Below are positions 1 to 8,884 of a stretch of 64,000 nucleotides of DNA, one piece after another (the stretch's first letter is position 1; each line of letters opens with the position of its first letter). The translations under genes were made by a program, and so were the position numbers. The stretch covers positions 62,001 through 126,000 of the forward strand of contig JALORN010000002.1 of the NCBI GenBank assembly GCA_025458905.1, in the 5' to 3' direction. This stretch comes from Steroidobacteraceae bacterium. Lineage in GTDB: Bacteria > Pseudomonadota > Gammaproteobacteria > Steroidobacterales > Steroidobacteraceae. Below the pieces are notes generated by a model. That model saw nothing but the letters and a program-made list of their open reading frames with translations, had not been told where the DNA came from and made no database searches.

Positions 1-1517
1 TCGACACGGGTGTCGTACAGCTCCCACGTGCCGTCGCCCCAGGGCGCGCGCAGCTGCACGATCTTCCAGCGACCCGACTGCCACGCGCGGTTGCCGAGCA
101 GCTCCATCCCGAGGCCGGGCGAATCGCGGCGCACCTCGCGGCTGCGACCCTCGAGCACGCGCCCGAGCGCTCCGCCGTCGACGTCCGCGAGCGTCCCGCC
201 GGCGAGCGCCAGCAGCGTCGGCGCGAGGTCGACGATGCTCGTGGGCGTCGCGATCCGCGTGCCCGCGGGGAAACGGCCCGGCGCGCGCACGATCGCCGGC
301 ACGCGCGTGCCGCCGCTGGTCGGCAGGCCCTTGAAGAGACGGTTCGGCGTCGCGCTCACCTGCGCCCACCCGGCGCCCTGGAACGCATACGAGTCGCCGC
401 GGCCGATGCGCGCGACGTCGGCGTTCCACGCCCGCCGGAACCATTCGCCGATGCCGGGCATCGCCGAGAAGTCGCTGGCCTCCGCGCCGTTGTCCGACAG
501 GAACACCACGACGGTGTCCGCGAGGCTGCCGTCCTGCTCGAGCTGCGCGAGCAGGCGGCCGAGGCTGCGGTCCAGCCCTTCGACCATCTCCGCATAGGCA
601 CTCATCCGCGCCACCTCGCGCGCCTGCTGCGCCGCGTCGAGGCCGTCCCAGGCCGGCACCATCGGCCAGCGCGGCGGCAGCGGCGCATCGGCAGGCAGCA
701 GCCCGCTCGCCTGCTGCCGCGCATGGCGCGCGGCGCGCACCGCGTCCCAGCCCGCGGCGTAGCGCGCCCGCGTGGCCGCACGCACCTCGGCGGGGGCGTG
801 CAGCGGTGCATGCGGCGCAGTGAAGGCGAGGTAGGCGAAGAACGGCCGCGCGTCGCCGCGCCGGCGCGCCTCCTGCAGGTAGCCGAGCAGGCGGTCGACG
901 AACAGGTCCGAGGAGTAGAAGGGCGTCGGCGGCTCGATCAGCGCGCCGTCCTCGACGTAGGCGGCGCGCGGCTGCTGCGGCATGTAGCCGCGCAGGTCGA
1001 CGTGGCTCGCGCCGCCGTGCAGCAGCGCGAACGAGCGCTCGAAGCCGCGATCGACGGGCAGCCGGCCGGGAACGTCGCCGAGGTGCCACTTGCCCGAGAG
1101 GTAGGTGGCGTAGCCGCGGGCGCGCAGCGCGCCGGCCACGGTCGGCACGCCGTCGACCAGCCAGCCCTCGTAGCCGCGCCGCCCCTGCTGGTTGGGCGCC
1201 ACCAGCTCCGCCATCGTGCCGAGGCCGACGCGCTGCGGCACGCGCCCGGTCAGCAGCGCGGCGCGCGACGGCGAGCAGGTGGGCATCGACGCGAACTGCG
1301 TCAGCAGCACGCCCTCGCGCGCCAGCCGGTCGAGCGTCGGCGTCGGGATCTCGCCGCCGGTGACGCCGAGGTCCGAGAAGCCGAGGTCGTCGGCCACCAC
1401 CAGCAGCAGGTTCGGCGGCGGCGCCGCAGGTGCGACGACGGGTGCTGCGACGAATGCGAGTGTGGCCAGCAGTCGCCGCAGGAGGCGCCGTGGGCGTGGG
1501 CCCTGCCGCTGCCTCAC
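1..1517 (-). CDS. Secreted sulfatase (arylsulfatase family), C-terminus beyond the window
   Basis: Hydrolyses a sulfate ester, probably in the periplasm. The reading frame runs off the left edge (505 codons present). The GTG start overlaps the stop of the upstream acyl-CoA dehydrogenase (GTGA), so the two are co-transcribed. An N-terminal signal peptide (Arg-rich n-region, then LLATLAFVAAPVVAPA) is followed by the metal-binding DD (about residues 43-44), then the sulfatase signature CSPSR at Cys81. This Cys is the residue converted to formylglycine in the family. GKWHLG and SDNGAE, which provide further active-site and metal ligands, are also present. The conventional CxPSR motif implies a maturase elsewhere in the genome. 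The substrate is unknown. Confidence 0.9.
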   Translation of the reverse strand, partial: MRQRQGPRPRRLLRRLLATLAFVAAPVVAPAAPPPNLLLVVADDLGFSDLGVTGGEIPTPTLDRLAREGVLLTQFASMPTCSPSRAALLTGRVPQRVGLGTMAELVAPNQQGRRGYEGWLVDGVPTVAGALRARGYATYLSGKWHLGDVPGRLPVDRGFERSFALLHGGASHVDLRGYMPQQPRAAYVEDGALIEPPTPFYSSDLFVDRLLGYLQEARRRGDARPFFAYLAFTAPHAPLHAPAEVRAATRARYAAGWDAVRAARHARQQASGLLPADAPLPPRWPMVPAWDGLDAAQQAREVARMSAYAEMVEGLDRSLGRLLAQLEQDGSLADTVVVFLSDNGAEASDFSAMPGIGEWFRRAWNADVARIGRGDSYAFQGAGWAQVSATPNRLFKGLPTSGGTRVPAIVRAPGRFPAGTRIATPTSIVDLAPTLLALAGGTLADVDGGALGRVLEGRSREVRRDSPGLGMELLGNRAWQSGRWKIVQLRAPWGDGTWELYDTRV

Positions 1518-2845
1518 TGCGCCGGCGCCGGCGCCGGCGCGCCCGGCGGCATGCCGCGCGGGGCGCCCGCGGGCACGCCCGGCGGCGGCCCCCCGTGGGC
1601 CGGCGGCCCGCCACCGGGCGGCTGCAGGTAGCCGCGCGCCATCCGCATGAAGGGCACCGTCGAGAGGCGCAGCAGGTCGTGCGTGCCGTCGCAGGAATCC
1701 CCGACCCAGGCATCGGCCAGCATGCGGCCGGTCTCGTAGTCGGCCGCGACACCGTAGCCGCCGAGGATGCGCATCGCGCGCTCGGCGTTGCGGATCGCGG
1801 CCTGCACGGCCGTGGTCTTGGCGATCGGCGACAGCAGTCCCGCGGCTTCCGGGTCGCCGCGATCGGCGGCCCAGGCGACCTTCCACACCAGCAGTCGCGC
1901 GGCCTCGAGGTCGGCGGCCATGTCGGCGAGCTTCAGCGCCACGGCCTGGTGCTCGACGATCGGCTTGCCCCAGCTGATGCGCTGGTGCGCATAGTCGAGC
2001 GCGTAGTCGAGCGCCGCGCGCGCGAGGCCGACGTAGGCGGCTGCGAGCCCCGAGCCGAGGTAGGGCAGCACGTGCATGAAGAAGAGGCCCATGTTCGAGC
2101 CCTCGGCGCCGATGCGGTGGCCCACTGGCACCCGCACCTCGTCGAGGTAGACCTCGGCGTGCATCGCGGTCTTCCAGCCGATCAGCTCGGTCTTGCGGCC
2201 GACGGTCAGGCCCGGCGCGTCCGCCGGCACGTAGAACAGCGAGGTGCTGGCGAATGCCGGCTGCGCGAGGTCGGTGCGCGCCATGATGAAGAACGCGCGC
2301 GCCGCGCCCGCGTTGGTCGAGAACCCGGCCTTGGTGCCGTGCAGCACGTAGTGGTCGCCGTCGCGGCGCGCGAGCGTGCGCAGGCCGATCGAGGGACTGG
2401 GGTCGGGCGAGAACGAGTCCGCGCCCGACACGCTCGGCTCCGAGCTCGCGCTCGCCAGCACGAAGTCGTCGCAGGAGGTGATCTCGCCGAGCCAGCGACG
2501 CTTCTGCTGTTCGTCCGCGCCGCGCAGGATCAGCATCGGCGCGGTCGCCGACACCCCGAGGAAGGACGCCGCGAGCCCGACGTCGGCGGCGCCGAACTCC
2601 TCCATGACGATCACGTTGTCGAGGCAGCTGCCGCCGACGCCGCCGTAGGCCTCCGGGATCAGCAGCCGCGTGAAGCCGAGCTGCGAGGCCTCGGCGAACA
2701 CCGGCCTGAAGAGGTCCCACGGCGTCTGCCGCGCCGCGTCGCGCGCGCGGATCGCATCGGCCACCGGCCGCAGCTTCTCGCGCGCGAACGCCCGCGCCGT
2801 GTCCTGGTACATGCGCTGCTCGTCGGTCAGGGCGAAGTCGACCAT
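1514..2845 (-). CDS. Acyl-CoA dehydrogenase family flavoprotein with Asp at the usual catalytic Glu site
   Basis: 443 residues, about 40 longer than a typical ACAD. It begins with the classic alpha-helical start (FALTDEQRMYQDTARAFAREK), then the flavin-binding middle barrel and C-terminal four-helix domain. Where most ACADs have YEGT carrying the catalytic base, this protein reads SCDGTHD, placing Asp386 there. The last ~35 residues are a Pro/Gly/Ala-rich tail without homology to the fold. It is the first gene of a leftward two-gene unit with the sulfatase and faces a 333-bp divergent gap holding a T-N11-A box. It is paralogous to the ACAD at 23019-24221, which has the same substitution. FAD-dependent acyl-CoA oxidation is inferred; a non-dehydrogenase role is possible. 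Confidence 0.88.
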   Translation of the reverse strand: MVDFALTDEQRMYQDTARAFAREKLRPVADAIRARDAARQTPWDLFRPVFAEASQLGFTRLLIPEAYGGVGGSCLDNVIVMEEFGAADVGLAASFLGVSATAPMLILRGADEQQKRRWLGEITSCDDFVLASASSEPSVSGADSFSPDPSPSIGLRTLARRDGDHYVLHGTKAGFSTNAGAARAFFIMARTDLAQPAFASTSLFYVPADAPGLTVGRKTELIGWKTAMHAEVYLDEVRVPVGHRIGAEGSNMGLFFMHVLPYLGSGLAAAYVGLARAALDYALDYAHQRISWGKPIVEHQAVALKLADMAADLEAARLLVWKVAWAADRGDPEAAGLLSPIAKTTAVQAAIRNAERAMRILGGYGVAADYETGRMLADAWVGDSCDGTHDLLRLSTVPFMRMARGYLQPPGGGPPAHGGPPPGVPAGAPRGMPPGAPAPAPAQ

Positions 2846-3178
2846 GCGTGACCTCCACGATCGCGATGCCCCGACCCTGCGATCGCCGCGCAGGGCCTGT
2901 CAATGGCGCGTCGAGCCGTCGCCCATGAGCGGAAAGAATGCGTCGCGTCGCGCCCGTCCGGCGATGGCTCACCGGCCGGAGCGGCGAAGGGACCTGGGCG
3001 GACCGCTTCGCTGCCGCTCCAGCCAAGAGCCGAGGAGACACGCAACGAAGCGGCCGCGCGACCCGGGGATAGCCACGGTCTATGTGGATCGGCGCCGAAG
3101 CGCTGCCGCCCCGGATTGACGCCACCGGCACGTGCCGATGCAATGCAGGCGTCGGCGCGAGCATGGAGGCACAGAACG
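2846..3178. promoter_or_regulatory. Divergent intergenic region between the ACAD and NmrA-like genes
   Basis: This 333-bp gap separates the leftward ACAD/sulfatase unit from the rightward NmrA-like gene, so it should hold both promoters. The only clear structure I see is the 15-bp dyad at 3069-3083. No convincing sigma-70 hexamers stand out, and no coding frame is supported. Confidence 0.5.
3069..3083. promoter_or_regulatory. Putative LysR-type operator, copy 1
   Basis: ATAGCCACGGTCTAT: an imperfect dyad (ATAGNC / GNCTAT) with the T-N11-A layout typical of LysR boxes, followed by G as in the other copies. It ends 95 bp upstream of the NmrA-like gene. Related 15-mers occur at 5583, 8793, 10971, 16771 and 26593. 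Confidence 0.55.
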
Positions 3179-4120
3179 ATGATCCTGGTCACCGGACCCA
3201 ACGGCAACGTCGGCACCGAGCTCTCGCAGCTGCTGGTCTCGCGCGGCGACGCGCCCTATCGCCTGGCGTCGCGCCATCCCGCCTCGCTGCGCCAGAAGTT
3301 CGGCGCGGACGTGCCGGTGGTCGCGCTCGACTTCCTCGACCACGGCACCTGGCCGGCGGCGCTCGCCGGCGTCGACACCGTGTTCCTGCTGTTCCCGCTG
3401 CCGCACCCGCAGACCGCGAAGCAGCACATGGTGCCGTTCGTGCACGCCTGCCGCGACGCCGGCGTGAAGCACATCGTCTACCTCTCGGTGCCGGGCGCCG
3501 AGCGCTACCCGGTGATCCCGCACCACCACACCGAGAAGGCGATCCGCGAGAGCGGCGTCGGCTACACGATCCTGCAGGCCTCGTACTTCTCGCAGAACCT
3601 GGTGCGCGACATCTCCACGCACTGGGTCGACGTCGCCAAGTTCGACGAGATCTACATCCCGGCGAAGGACGGCCTGCATTCCTTCATCGACTCGCGCGAC
3701 GTCGGCGAGGCGGCGCTGAACGTCATGCGCGACCCCGCGCCGCACCGCGGCCGCACCTACGTGATCACCGGCCCCGAGAACCTCACCTTCGGGGACGTGG
3801 CGCGCATCATGTCCGAGGAACTCGGCCGCCCGATCCGCTATGCCAACCCGTCGCTGCCGGCGTTCTGGTGGCGGATGCACCGCCGCGGCGTCACCGGCGA
3901 CGTGCTGTTCTTCATGTGCGTCACCTACGTGCTCGGGCGCAGCGGCAAGAACGGGCCGATGACCGACGAGCTGCGCCCCTTGCTCGGCCGCGAGCCCTAC
4001 ACCATGCGCGACTTCGTGCGCGCGCACCGCGACAAGTGGAAGTCGCTGCCGCGCGATGCGCCGCTCGATCCCTCGCTGGGTCGTGGCCCGGGCTGGGCCG
4101 GCCCGAAGGCCGGCGGCTGA
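3179..4120 (+). CDS. NmrA-like NAD(P)-binding protein (atypical SDR)
   Basis: 313 residues. It starts directly with the Rossmann strand MILVTGPNGNVG (glycine motif GPNGNVG, residues 6-12), and the ATG is preceded by GGAGG at nine-base spacing. For that reason a much longer upstream reading of the same frame is rejected. The fold is that of NmrA/HSCARG-type atypical SDRs, with a YLSVPGAE segment after the fourth strand and no clear YxxxK pair. Such proteins act as NAD(P)H-dependent reductases or redox sensors. A second member lies at 16822-17688. It is followed after 12 bp by a membrane protein, probably on the same transcript. Substrate unknown. Confidence 0.8.
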   Translation: MILVTGPNGNVGTELSQLLVSRGDAPYRLASRHPASLRQKFGADVPVVALDFLDHGTWPAALAGVDTVFLLFPLPHPQTAKQHMVPFVHACRDAGVKHIVYLSVPGAERYPVIPHHHTEKAIRESGVGYTILQASYFSQNLVRDISTHWVDVAKFDEIYIPAKDGLHSFIDSRDVGEAALNVMRDPAPHRGRTYVITGPENLTFGDVARIMSEELGRPIRYANPSLPAFWWRMHRRGVTGDVLFFMCVTYVLGRSGKNGPMTDELRPLLGREPYTMRDFVRAHRDKWKSLPRDAPLDPSLGRGPGWAGPKAGG

Positions 4121-4132
4121 GGCGGCGGTTCC

Positions 4133-4867
4133 GTGGCATCGACGCCGGACACGTCGCTCGGGCCGGACGGCGGGGCGCGCCGCGACGCTGCGCGCATCCG
4201 CCTCGGCATCCTCTGCCTGCTGGCGTCCGGCGTGTTCTCCGCGATCGGCCTGCCGCTGCGCGGCCCGATCGTGCTGCCGGGCGAGGACCCGCAGCGCTGG
4301 GCCGAGGTCGCGCTGCTGCCCACGCACGACCTCGCGTGGGCGATCCTGCTGCCGAGCCTGGTGATCCAGCTGTTCGGCTTCCTCGCCCTCTGGGCCTATG
4401 TCCGTGACACGCGCGAGGACGCGCTCGCCTTCTGGGGCATGGTGCTCAGCATCGCCGGCAACGGCCTGTTCCTGCCGAGCACCGGCATCCTCGCGTTCAG
4501 CGACCCGCGGGTCGCGCCACTGGTGCAGGCGGGCGTGCCGGGCGCCCTCGAGGTCGCCACCAGCGGCGTCAGTGGCGCGCTCTCCGGCGCGATCCTCGCC
4601 GGCTCCGGCCTGCTGCTGCTCGCCGGCTCGGTGCTGGTGTCGCTGGTGCTGTGGCGCTCGCCGCGGCTGCCGCGCTGGACCGCGGTGCCCTACCTGCTGC
4701 ACGCGCTGGCGCTGACCATCGTCGCGCCACAGTCCTACCTGCTCGAGCGGGCGGGCGGGGTGCTGCTGCTCGTGGTGGCGGGCGCGATCACGCTGAGGGT
4801 TTGGCGCGGCACCGCGGCCGCGCCGGCCGGTCGCGCCGGCGGCGCGACCGCGGGATCCGCGCGCTGA
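4133..4867 (+). CDS. Multi-pass membrane protein of unknown function
   Basis: 244 residues from a GTG start 12 bp after the NmrA-like gene. After a charged N-terminal tail there are about six hydrophobic segments, for example LGILCLLASGVFSAIGLPL, WAILLPSLVIQLFGFLALWA and a long Leu/Val-rich stretch around residues 155-175. The C-terminus is Ala/Gly-rich and presumably cytoplasmic. It resembles small uncharacterised DUF-type membrane proteins, but I do not recognise the family. The close spacing suggests an operon with the preceding reductase. Its role, if any, in the catabolic island is unknown. Confidence 0.65.
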   Translation: MASTPDTSLGPDGGARRDAARIRLGILCLLASGVFSAIGLPLRGPIVLPGEDPQRWAEVALLPTHDLAWAILLPSLVIQLFGFLALWAYVRDTREDALAFWGMVLSIAGNGLFLPSTGILAFSDPRVAPLVQAGVPGALEVATSGVSGALSGAILAGSGLLLLAGSVLVSLVLWRSPRLPRWTAVPYLLHALALTIVAPQSYLLERAGGVLLLVVAGAITLRVWRGTAAAPAGRAGGATAGSAR

Positions 4868-4889
4868 CGCCGGCGCGGTGAAGCCGGCG
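4868..4889. terminator. GC-rich hairpin between convergent genes
   Basis: CGCCGGC, an 8-base loop, then GCCGGCG: a perfect 7-bp stem in the 66-bp gap between two converging genes. A second GCGCGC hairpin follows within 30 bp. Neither has a T-run, so this is probably a weak bidirectional terminator or 3'-end stabiliser. Confidence 0.4.
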
Positions 4890-4933
4890 CCTCGCGGGCG
4901 CGCGCGTCGCGCGCCGCACCCGCGCGTCAACCC

Positions 4934-5479
4934 TCAGCGCGGCCCGAACCACATGCGCCGCAGCAGCCCGTCGCGGCGCACGAACTGGTGCCACAGCGCG
5001 GCGCCGACGTGCACCGCGACCAGCAGCAGCAGCACGCGCGAGAAGAACATGTGGCCCTGGCGCGGCGGATAGTCCCAGAAGCTCGCCGGCAGCGCGCCGG
5101 TGCCCTCGAACACCGCCGGGAAGGCGCCGGCCGCGGCCAGCGTGCCGACGCCGGTCGAGACCATCGCGATCGCCACCAGGTAGAGACCGACGTGCACCAC
5201 GCGCCGCGCGAGCTTCTGCGCGCCGCTGCCGGTGTCTGCAGGCGGCGGCTTGCGCGTCGTGGCGCGCATCGCGAGCCGCAGCAGCAACAGCACGAGGATC
5301 ACGAACCCGCCGATCGCGTGCGCGCGGATCATCGTGGCCTTCTCCGGGTCGAGGTTGTCGATGTGGCGCAGCACGGCCATGCCGCCGTACAGCGAGATTC
5401 CGATCAGGATGCCGGTCAGCCAGTGCGCCGCGACCCACAGGCCGTGGTATCGCGTCGCGGGTGCGCTCGTCGTGTTCAT
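4934..5479 (-). CDS. Cytochrome b561-family membrane protein
   Basis: 181 residues with four predicted transmembrane helices, the size of the CybB/b561 bacterial family. These are di-heme quinone-linked electron-transfer proteins of the inner membrane. Candidate heme-ligand histidines are His12, His19, His54, His96, His143, His157 and His164, placed near helix ends as the family requires. It is transcribed away from the first TonB receptor, and the shared 246-bp gap contains a T-N11-A box. It may pass electrons from one of the nearby flavin enzymes (the GMC proteins are candidates) to the quinone pool; that link is inference. Confidence 0.85.
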   Translation of the reverse strand: MNTTSAPATRYHGLWVAAHWLTGILIGISLYGGMAVLRHIDNLDPEKATMIRAHAIGGFVILVLLLLRLAMRATTRKPPPADTGSGAQKLARRVVHVGLYLVAIAMVSTGVGTLAAAGAFPAVFEGTGALPASFWDYPPRQGHMFFSRVLLLLVAVHVGAALWHQFVRRDGLLRRMWFGPR

Positions 5480-5582
5480 CGTCGGTGCTCCTCGGGGATC
5501 GCGGATCGTCGCGGCGACGCGCGCAGGCTGTCAATGCGCCCGCCGTAGCAGCCTCATTCCCGGCGGTGATGCCGCGCCCGGC

Positions 5583-5597
5583 ATATCCGCGGTCTAT
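5583..5597. promoter_or_regulatory. Putative LysR-type operator, copy 2
   Basis: ATATCCGCGGTCTAT, followed by G. It lies in the divergent gap, 104 bp from the cytochrome b561 start and 128 bp from the TonB-receptor start, so it could control both. It shares ATNNNC-N3-GGNTATG with the other copies. Confidence 0.55.
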
Positions 5598-5725
5598 GGG
5601 CGAGGGTCGCGATTGCACCTCGTGTCACATTGACGACATGTGGTCGCAGGGCACCAAATCCGCCGCAGCCGAGCGCGCCGGCCATCGTCCGCGACGGCCA
5701 ACACCGCAGTGACAAGGAGTCCGCC

Positions 5726-8176
5726 ATGACCAGCAGCGACCCAGCCGGCCGATCGGTCCCGCGCGTGATCCGCGCGATCCTCGCCGCCACCACGACCGCA
5801 GTCTGCGCCGGCAGCCCCGCGATCGCCAGCGCCGATGCCGCAGAGCAGGGCATGGAGCTCGACGAGGTGGTGGTCACCGCGCAGAAGCGCACCGAGAACA
5901 TCCAGGACGTGCCGATCTCGATCACGGCGTTCGCCGGCGAGTACCTCGAGCGCCTGAACGCCGAGCGCGTCGCCGACGTGATGGACTTCGCGCCGAACGT
6001 CTCGCGCAGCAGCGGCCCGACCGGCGGCGCCGACGGCTTCTTCTTCATCCGCGGCGTCGGCCAGGTGGACAACAGCGCCACCGTCGACCCGGGCGTCGGC
6101 GTCTACGTCGACGACGTCTACCTCGGCCGCATCCAGGGCGCCTCGCTCGACCTGGTCGACGTCGAGCGCGTCGAGGTGCTGCGCGGGCCGCAGGGTACGC
6201 TGTTCGGCCGCAACACCATCGGCGGCGCGATCAACGTCGTCACCGCCGACCCGGGCGACGAGTTCTCGGCGCGCGTGCGCCTCGGCGTCGGCAACCGCGA
6301 GCGGCGCGACGCGCTGGCCTCGATCAACCTGCCGCTCGGCGAGACCACCGGCGCGAACCTCTCGGCCTTCACCCGCAACCAGGCGGGCTGGTCCGAGAGC
6401 GTCTACACGGGCGCGGACTACGGCCGGATGGAGGACGCCGGCGGTCGCGCGCGCCTGGTGTGGAAGCCCTCCGAGGACTTCACCGCGCGCTTCACGGTCG
6501 ACGCCACCAGCCGCGACGGATCGCCCGCCTCGAACTCGCTGCTCGGCTTCAACCCGCGCGCCGCCTGCACCGTGCCGGGCACGCGTCCGCCGACCAGCAT
6601 CCCGGGCACGACGCCCACCTGCGTGCCGTTCCCGGCGCCCGCGGCGCCGCCCGGCCAGACGGCCGCCTCCGACCTGCTGCGCGACGCCAACACCGAGCGC
6701 CCGGTCAGCTACAACTCGGTGCCCGACGACCTCGACGAGCAGTCGCGCGGTGCCGCGGTGCAGCTCACCTGGGAACTCGACGCGTTCACGATCAAGTCGA
6801 TCACCTCGTACCGCACGCTCGAGCAGCTGTCCTACGCCGACCTCGACGGCACCGGCTACCAGCTGTACGACGCGAGCTTCCTGGTCGACCAGGACCAGTT
6901 CGCGCAGGAGTTCCAGTTCTCCGGCAGCGCCTTCTCCGACCGCCTCGACTGGACGCTCGGGCTGTACGCGTTCGAGGAGGACATCGACAACGACACGCGG
7001 ATCTGCGTCGGCACCAACCGGCCCGCGACGCTGCCGAACGGCCAGCCGGTCACGCTGCCGCCGGCATTCCCGGGCGGCCCGCCGCGGGTCGCGCCGGGAC
7101 CGGCCACCCGCAACGACGGCCGCTGCATCGCCTTCGGCAACCAGATCGACCTGTCGATCGAGTCGCTCGCCGCATTCGCCAACGCGCGTTGGGCGCTGGG
7201 CGACCGCTGGACCGCCACCGTCGGCATGCGCTGGACCGAGGACACGAAGGACCAGGCGTTCAACTCGTTCACCGACAATCGCGCGGGCGTCGCGACGCTG
7301 ACCGGCATCCCGCCGCTCGGCGCGGTCGCCGGCGCGGTCGGTCCGGGCGTGGCGCCGCCGCCGGGCCTGCCGCCGGTGCCGTTCCGCTACGAGGAATCGT
7401 GGTCGGAGGTCACGCCGCGGCTCGGCCTCGACTACCGGCCCTCCGACGACCTGCTGCTCTACGCCTCGTACTCGCGCGGCTTCAAGAGCGGCGGCTTCGG
7501 CGCGCGCGCCACGCCGCTCGCGCCGATCCGGCCCTACGATCCCGAGCTGGTCGACAACTACGAGGTCGGCCTGAAGAGCGAGTTCTTCGACCGGCGCGTG
7601 CGCCTGAACGCCGCGGTGTTCTTCGCGCAGTACGAGAACATCCAGCTGCTGATCCTCGACCCGCTGACCGCGCAGTTCGAGACCCGCAACGGCGGCGACA
7701 ACGAGATGCAGGGCATCGAGCTCGAGCTGCGCGCGCGGCCGATCGACGGGCTGGACGTCACGGTGGCGGCCGGCTGGCTGGAGAACGAGTACACGCGCTT
7801 CGCCGGAGTCGCCCAGATCGACCCGGGCGACAAGCTGCCGAACGCGCCCGAGTACACGCTCGACGTCGGCGCCGAGTACCGCTGGAAGATCGGCGAGAAC
7901 CTGCTGGGCCTGCGCGCCGACTGGAACTATCGCGCCGAGCACTGGTTCCAGGCGCTGAACAACCCGCTCGACCGCCAGGGCGGCTTCGGCCTGGTGAACG
8001 CGCGTGCGACGCTCGAGCTCCCGGGCTCCAACATGACGGTGGCGCTGTTCGGCCTGAACCTGACCGACAAGCTGTACTACCTGACGCGCAACGACACCCG
8101 CACCGACCTCGGCGTCGCCACGGGCATCATCGCGCCGGGGCGCGAGTACGGTCTCGAGTTCAGCGTGCGGTTCTGA
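5726..8176 (+). CDS. TonB-dependent outer-membrane receptor, copy 1
   Basis: 816 residues. The ATG at 5726 is chosen because AAGGAG precedes it by six bases and a signal peptide follows (RAILAATTTAVCAGSPAIASA). The next segment, ELDEVVVTAQKR, resembles the start of the plug domain in Sus/FecA-like receptors and includes the TonB-box-like EVVVTA. The plug motif RVEVLRGPQGTLFGRN and the terminal aromatic residue (EFSVRF) of a 22-strand barrel are present. It is the TonB-powered importer for an unknown ligand, closely similar to the receptor at 11102. Its stop overlaps the converging SnoaL-like gene by 17 bp. No siderophore genes are nearby, so uptake of the island's carbon source is more likely than iron. 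Confidence 0.93.
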   Translation: MTSSDPAGRSVPRVIRAILAATTTAVCAGSPAIASADAAEQGMELDEVVVTAQKRTENIQDVPISITAFAGEYLERLNAERVADVMDFAPNVSRSSGPTGGADGFFFIRGVGQVDNSATVDPGVGVYVDDVYLGRIQGASLDLVDVERVEVLRGPQGTLFGRNTIGGAINVVTADPGDEFSARVRLGVGNRERRDALASINLPLGETTGANLSAFTRNQAGWSESVYTGADYGRMEDAGGRARLVWKPSEDFTARFTVDATSRDGSPASNSLLGFNPRAACTVPGTRPPTSIPGTTPTCVPFPAPAAPPGQTAASDLLRDANTERPVSYNSVPDDLDEQSRGAAVQLTWELDAFTIKSITSYRTLEQLSYADLDGTGYQLYDASFLVDQDQFAQEFQFSGSAFSDRLDWTLGLYAFEEDIDNDTRICVGTNRPATLPNGQPVTLPPAFPGGPPRVAPGPATRNDGRCIAFGNQIDLSIESLAAFANARWALGDRWTATVGMRWTEDTKDQAFNSFTDNRAGVATLTGIPPLGAVAGAVGPGVAPPPGLPPVPFRYEESWSEVTPRLGLDYRPSDDLLLYASYSRGFKSGGFGARATPLAPIRPYDPELVDNYEVGLKSEFFDRRVRLNAAVFFAQYENIQLLILDPLTAQFETRNGGDNEMQGIELELRARPIDGLDVTVAAGWLENEYTRFAGVAQIDPGDKLPNAPEYTLDVGAEYRWKIGENLLGLRADWNYRAEHWFQALNNPLDRQGGFGLVNARATLELPGSNMTVALFGLNLTDKLYYLTRNDTRTDLGVATGIIAPGREYGLEFSVRF

Positions 8177-8702
8177 TCCCCAGCCGGTACGAAAGGTCGT
8201 CGCGGTCGCGGCGACCCTTCGGCATCTCGGCGTTGTCGTCGAACCAGCGGTCGGCGATCGGCAGCCAGCGGCCCCAGTCGAGCACCTCGGTCTGGTACGC
8301 GATCCGCCACTCGTCGCCGCGGCGCTGCATCCGGCTGAGGTAGCGCGCACCGACCAGCAGCTGCACGTTGCCCTCCGGCGTCGCGATCACGTGGTGCGCC
8401 TGCACGTAGGCCTCGGCGGCGAGCTCGGCACCCTCGACCTGCGCCAGCACGTTGCCGACCAGGTGCTGGGTGTCGCGCATCGAGCCCTGGAAGCCCATCG
8501 CGACGTCGAGGAAGCCGCCGATCACGCCCTTGTAGAACACGCCGTAGTCGACCTCGGCGTCGGGCCAGAACTGCGCCGCGAGCAGCTCGCGGTCGAGCCG
8601 GTCCATCGCCCGGCACACGGCATAGAAGCGCTGCCGCGCCGCCTCGTGGGCCACCAGGTTGTCGAGCTGGGCGCGCAGCGCCGCGTCGGTGTCCGTCGTC
8701 AT
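8160..8702 (-). CDS. SnoaL-like / NTF2-fold protein
   Basis: 180 residues. The ATG at 8702 is preceded by AGGAG at good spacing; a longer upstream reading lacks support. The pattern RQRFYAVCRAMDRLDRELLA...FWPDAEVDYG...F near the N-terminus and a later HHVIATPEG and RRGDEWRIAYQTEVLDW are typical of the SnoaL_4 group. That group includes polyketide cyclase-like enzymes, dehydratases and small subunits of ring-hydroxylating systems. It may act on an intermediate of the island or partner the distant Rieske protein, but no subunit relationship can be shown. It is divergent from the CoA-ligase gene with a shared T-N11-A box. Confidence 0.78.
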   Translation of the reverse strand: MTTDTDAALRAQLDNLVAHEAARQRFYAVCRAMDRLDRELLAAQFWPDAEVDYGVFYKGVIGGFLDVAMGFQGSMRDTQHLVGNVLAQVEGAELAAEAYVQAHHVIATPEGNVQLLVGARYLSRMQRRGDEWRIAYQTEVLDWGRWLPIADRWFDDNAEMPKGRRDRDDLSYRLGIRTAR

Positions 8703-8792
8703 GGGGTCCGCTCCTGTGGTGTCGTGTGCCTCGGTACGGCCCCACGCTAAGCGCGCCGCGCCGGCGCCGCAAACGCGCGCCGGGCGAAGCTC

Positions 8793-8807
8793 ATGAGCGT
8801 CGGCTAT
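8793..8807. promoter_or_regulatory. Putative LysR-type operator, copy 3
   Basis: ATGAGCGTCGGCTAT, followed by G. It sits in the 182-bp gap between the SnoaL-like gene (91 bp away) and the CoA-ligase gene (77 bp away). The T-N11-A arrangement and GGNTATG right half match the other copies. Confidence 0.55.
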
Positions 8808-8884
8808 GCCTCCGGCCGGCCGTTTCACTTGAGGCACCCGGGGCACGGGTCTAGCGTCCCGGACGACGCAGGAGGCAGGCACGG

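Noticed and set aside
5594..8350. 918-codon minus-strand open frame over the first TonB receptor
   Set aside because: Same GC-driven shadow effect; composition is abnormal and there is no start signal or domain.
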